From: an uncultured Erysipelotrichaceae bacterium
GTDB taxonomy: Bacteria > Bacillota_I > Bacilli_A > RFN20 > CAG-826
Assembly (NCBI GenBank): GCA_902791085.1
Contig: CADAUN010000082.1
Location: forward strand, 1-6,658
DNA length: 6,658 bases
Reading direction: 5' to 3'
The stretch's first letter is position 1. Each line of letters starts with the position of its first letter. The notes under the pieces are model-generated. The model saw only the letters and a list, made by a program, of their open reading frames with translations. It searched no databases and was not told the origin of the DNA. A program made the position numbers and the translations under genes. This document shows positions 4,414 through 6,658 of this stretch, in pieces.

Positions 4414-5445
4414 ATGGTAAAAGAAGCGGTCGTTTTAATTCCGAGCTATGAGCCCTCACACTTTTTGATAGAAACAGTAGAAGCGATAACAAAAGAAGAC
4501 TTTCCTGTTCTTCTGATTAACGACGGCTCCTCTTCCTCCTACGATTCGATTTTTGCTAAAGTGGCCTCCTTGCCTCGCGTGAATTACCGCTCTTATCCCG
4601 TCAACCATGGCAAAGGGTATGCCATGAAATATGGATTCGCTTTGATTCCTGAACTTTATCCTTCTGCCCGTTTTGTCATTACGGTAGATGGAGATGGGCA
4701 GCATGCATTGACGGATATCTTACGCATCTATGACGCCCTTCTAAAGAAAGACGAACCCGTTTTCGGCGTTCGCTCCTTTCCCAAGGGCACACCCTGGAAA
4801 TCCCGACTTGGCAATCAGCTATCGAAAATTAATCGTTCTTTGCTGACCAAACAATATATCGCGGACGATCAATGCGGTTTACGAGGTTTTCCCGTGCGCT
4901 ACTTGCCGAGTTTGATCCAAACAAAAGGCTCTCGTTACGAATACGAAATGAATGAATTGATTCGTTGCCAAATGATGCAATACCCCGTTTATTCTTTACC
5001 GATTCAAACCATTTATACGGATGAAAAAAACTCGGCTTCACATTTTCGTCCGGTGCGTGACACTTTAAAAATTCAGGGCATTATTCTTTTTCATAGCATC
5101 GGCGCCTTATTAACCAATGCCTTGTTGATGTTTTTGCTCATCACTTTCTTAGAACGCGACTCTTTCCCTCTTTGGCTAGATACCTTTTTGGCTTATACTT
5201 CCTGCTTTTTCCTTTATTTCCTTTTCTTATCTATCTTTTATCCATCGCAACGTTTTTATCGCCGTCTTAGCAAAGAATTGCTCTTTTCTGCTATCCGTAT
5301 GGCCGCTTGCTCGCAGTTCTTGTTTCTTTTTATCCGCCTTTTGCATGGTCCCGTTATTCCGATGGTGATTCTTTCCGTTCTTCTTTCTGCCTATTTAAAC
5401 GTTTTGCTTTCTTGGGCTTTTCGTAAAATCTATCGTGCCTACTAA
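4414..5445 (+). CDS. GT2 family glycosyltransferase with C-terminal membrane domain
   Basis: A 343-residue family 2 glycosyltransferase of the dolichol/undecaprenyl-phosphate-sugar synthase type. The GT-A domain shows VLIPSYEP (7-14), LLINDGSS (33-40, Asp37), NHGKGYAMKYG (64-74) and VDGDGQH (91-97), whose Asp92/Asp94 form the DxD-like metal and nucleotide-sugar site. DDQCGLRGF (151-159) is the usual acceptor-side motif. Residues from about 221 on contain roughly four hydrophobic helices (221-246, 255-277, 288-310, 313-335), resembling a GtrA-like membrane module fused to the enzyme. The expected reaction is sugar transfer from a nucleotide sugar to a polyprenyl phosphate at the inner membrane face, for wall polymer or lipid glycosylation; the sugar is unknown. 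The ATG at 4414 follows a -10 box by 8 nt, with no ribosome binding site. The next gene starts 47 nt downstream but has its own promoter. Confidence 0.92.
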   Translation: MVKEAVVLIPSYEPSHFLIETVEAITKEDFPVLLINDGSSSSYDSIFAKVASLPRVNYRSYPVNHGKGYAMKYGFALIPELYPSARFVITVDGDGQHALTDILRIYDALLKKDEPVFGVRSFPKGTPWKSRLGNQLSKINRSLLTKQYIADDQCGLRGFPVRYLPSLIQTKGSRYEYEMNELIRCQMMQYPVYSLPIQTIYTDEKNSASHFRPVRDTLKIQGIILFHSIGALLTNALLMFLLITFLERDSFPLWLDTFLAYTSCFFLYFLFLSIFYPSQRFYRRLSKELLFSAIRMAACSQFLFLFIRLLHGPVIPMVILSVLLSAYLNVLLSWAFRKIYRAY

Positions 5446-5477
5446 GACAAAGGGCATTCTAATCTCCCGTTTATCCG

Positions 5478-5486
5478 TGTTATGCT
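5478..5486 (+). promoter_or_regulatory. Extended -10 adjacent to the membrane-protein ATG
   Basis: TGTTATGCT is an extended -10 whose hexamer matches four of six consensus bases. The ATG at 5493 lies only 6 nt after it, so a leaderless transcript is predicted; there is no ribosome binding site before the ATG. The -35 region (TTCTAA, 5457-5462) is weak. Confidence 0.4.
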
Positions 5487-5492
5487 GACACT

Positions 5493-6166
5493 ATGAAAGA
5501 AAAAATCGAGTGGTTTAAATCTTTTGCTAATGCCCACGATTTTAAAGACTGGTTCAGCATTGGAGCAGGGATTTTGATGGGTGTTGTTAACTTAATGGCT
5601 ATGATACATGGAAAGTCCATGCTTTTTGCTGCTCTGCTTTCATTTTATTTTGGTTTTGCCTTGATGCGAATGGTCTTATTGCTTTTGAAAAAGACAAATC
5701 ACACTCGTTTTTGCACCACGGGTTTGATTACGTCGGGTTTTTGTTTTTTACCATGCCCATCTTTAACGTCGCATTGTTTGTGTTAGCCGCTGGAGAGGAC
5801 TTAATTCATTTTCCTTTTCGTTCCATGATTTACGGTTATGCCTTCTATGCTTTTTATAAAGCGGTTTCGGCCATTATGTCCATTCGAGAAGGACGGAAGC
5901 AACAATCTGCCTATTTGCAATGCGTGTCGATTCTTTCTTTGCTGTCCGCCGCTTATACTATGCTTTCCCTAACGGCCAACCTGGCATATCAACAAGGCGT
6001 GAGCGATGATTCCTCCATGAAAGGCACTGAGTTAGCATTGCTAGTGGCAACAATGGTTTACATTGTCATGATGATCATTTGGCTCGATGTTCGGGGAATC
6101 CGTGACTTTATCAAGTACCGGAAAGAAAAACAAAAAGCGGCTTTTAAGATGCCGCAAGTTCGCTGA
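5493..6166 (+). pseudogene. Six-helix integral membrane protein, split by a -1 frameshift
   Basis: Two overlapping frames together make one protein. The first (from ATG 5493) begins MKEKIEWFKSFANAHDF and provides two helices (about residues 22-40 and 42-65), then runs into Cys-rich non-membrane sequence and stops at 5786. The second frame picks up near 5690-5715 with HHGFDYVGF and gives four more helices, then a basic tail ending in TGA at 6166. Adding one base near AAAAA (5688-5692) or TTTTT (5708-5712) restores a continuous frame of 224 residues. The second part has no ribosome binding site; its first candidate start is a TTG at 5711. The family and function are not recognised. It may be a true frameshift mutation, a homopolymer assembly error, or (less likely) programmed -1 slippage at GAAAAAG. 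The gene follows the glycosyltransferase, which suggests an envelope context but proves nothing. Confidence 0.7.
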
Positions 6167-6200
6167 ATCTATTGCCTTAAAAAAACGATTTTTTTCGCGA
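6167..6200. terminator. A/T-rich convergent junction, weak terminator candidate
   Basis: Between the convergent stop codons lie seven A and seven T separated by CGA (6180-6196). This could form a weak A-T hairpin with a U-run in either direction. No GC-rich stem is present in the gap itself; a GCGGC/GCCGC pair sits just inside the membrane gene's 3' end (6137-6155). Termination here is a guess from position and composition. Confidence 0.3.
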
Positions 6201-6559
6201 TTAATCTTTTAACTCTTTCAATTTATTGATGATTTTAGGAAGCGCTTCGGAAGGAGTTTCAACGTCCATGACTGCCGTTTCAATCGGACAATAACCGGTT
6301 TTCGTGTGATTGATAATTTGATCGACCAAATGTTCGTAATGGGTCGGGATATGATAACGTTCTAAAACCATTAAAGCAGGCTTTGAAAGAATGTTGGTGT
6401 GAATTTCTTTGACTTCTAATAATACATAAAGAAAGGCGGCCCCTTTTCCAATGACTTTGTCTGCCGCAGAAAATTCAGAAAACGTGCGTTTTCCCACCCA
6501 TTTTAATAAGGGGCGAACGCCACGTTCATGATCTTCAATGATTTCTTGACCGTCGGTCA
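6201..6559 (-). pseudogene. DUF1893 family protein, 5' end lost at the repeat boundary
   Basis: The surviving 119 codons read LTDGQEIIEDHERGVRPLL, then FSAADKVIGKGAAFLYVLLEVKEIH and the C-terminal TGYCPIETAVMDVE region, which is the DUF1893 fold from its second strand to the end. The GVRPLL, ADKVIGKGAA and CPIETAV motifs are characteristic. DUF1893 is an uncharacterised family; some relatives belong to the deaminase-like superfamily, so no function is assigned. About 20 N-terminal residues expected before LTDG are missing: at 6560 the sequence switches to the 97-bp repeat, where the frame meets TAG at 6570-6572. The first usable start is GTG 6497, inside the conserved region and without a ribosome binding site, so the gene is probably dead. 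It is convergent with the membrane gene. Confidence 0.85.
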
Positions 6560-6658
6560 GGAAGTTACACTAAGTATGTGTTTTTGAGAAAAATCAGCAG
6601 GACATCAATGGGCCCCTAGGGGCCGGCGCCTCCTATGGCGCAAAAAAGCCGCGTCCCC
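6560..6658 (+). repeat. Right copy of the inverted repeat; probable element end interrupting DUF1893
   Basis: It is the exact reverse complement of 1-97, plus two further bases (CC) at the edge. Reading rightward from its tip it begins GGAAGTTACACTAAG and later contains the GGCCCCTAGGGGCC palindrome (6610-6623). An ATG at 6635 opens a frame MAQKSRVP to the window edge, which could be the start of a transposase, though no ribosome binding site precedes it. The abrupt junction inside the DUF1893 gene shows that this copy arrived by insertion or rearrangement. Confidence 0.85.

Noticed and set aside
1..6658. Terminal inverted repeats as the ends of a linear plasmid or phage
   Set aside because: The right repeat cuts through a chromosomal-type DUF1893 gene, and there are no replication, packaging or structural phage genes. 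An inserted element fits better.

Overview
The window looks like a chromosomal segment from a low- to mid-GC Bacillota bacterium, perhaps a gut or rumen Bacilli/Erysipelotrichia-type lineage. The reasons are a DegV-family fatty-acid-binding protein, a DUF1893 protein, a lipoprotein with a Gram-positive-style lipobox, AT-rich promoters, strong GGAGG ribosome binding sites and the standard code (TGG for Trp, TGA used as a stop). The lineage is inferred; no rRNA or marker gene is present.

Both ends carry the same perfect 97-bp sequence in opposite orientation (1-97 and 6560-6656). The right copy begins exactly where a DUF1893 gene loses its 5' end, so the repeat is best read as the end of an inserted multicopy mobile element, with one copy on each side.

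From left to right: a minus-strand pair (an SRPBCC-fold protein, then a BAAT-C/acyl-CoA-thioesterase-like alpha/beta hydrolase) behind one probable promoter and a hairpin-bearing leader; a 0.5-kb non-coding gap; an AT-rich orphan lipoprotein gene with a TTG start (plus strand); and a 309-bp MITE-like element with 30-bp inverted repeats. The element holds an extended -10 promoter, two interleaved perfect stems (A-B-A'-B') and an intrinsic terminator, together predicting a small structured RNA of about 93 nt. A bidirectional terminator follows, then a minus-strand DegV gene. Divergent from it are a GT2 glycosyltransferase with a C-terminal membrane domain and a six-helix membrane protein broken by a -1 frameshift. 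The truncated DUF1893 gene ends the window, convergent with the membrane gene.

The genes do not form one pathway. DegV proteins deliver fatty acids to a kinase, the hydrolase resembles acyl-thioester hydrolases, and the glycosyltransferase probably uses a polyprenyl carrier, so a lipid or envelope theme is possible but weak. The most interesting parts are the small-RNA-bearing element at 3022-3330, the element-end repeats that bracket the window, and the two neighbouring plus-strand genes whose promoters sit so close to their ATGs that their mRNAs should be leaderless.
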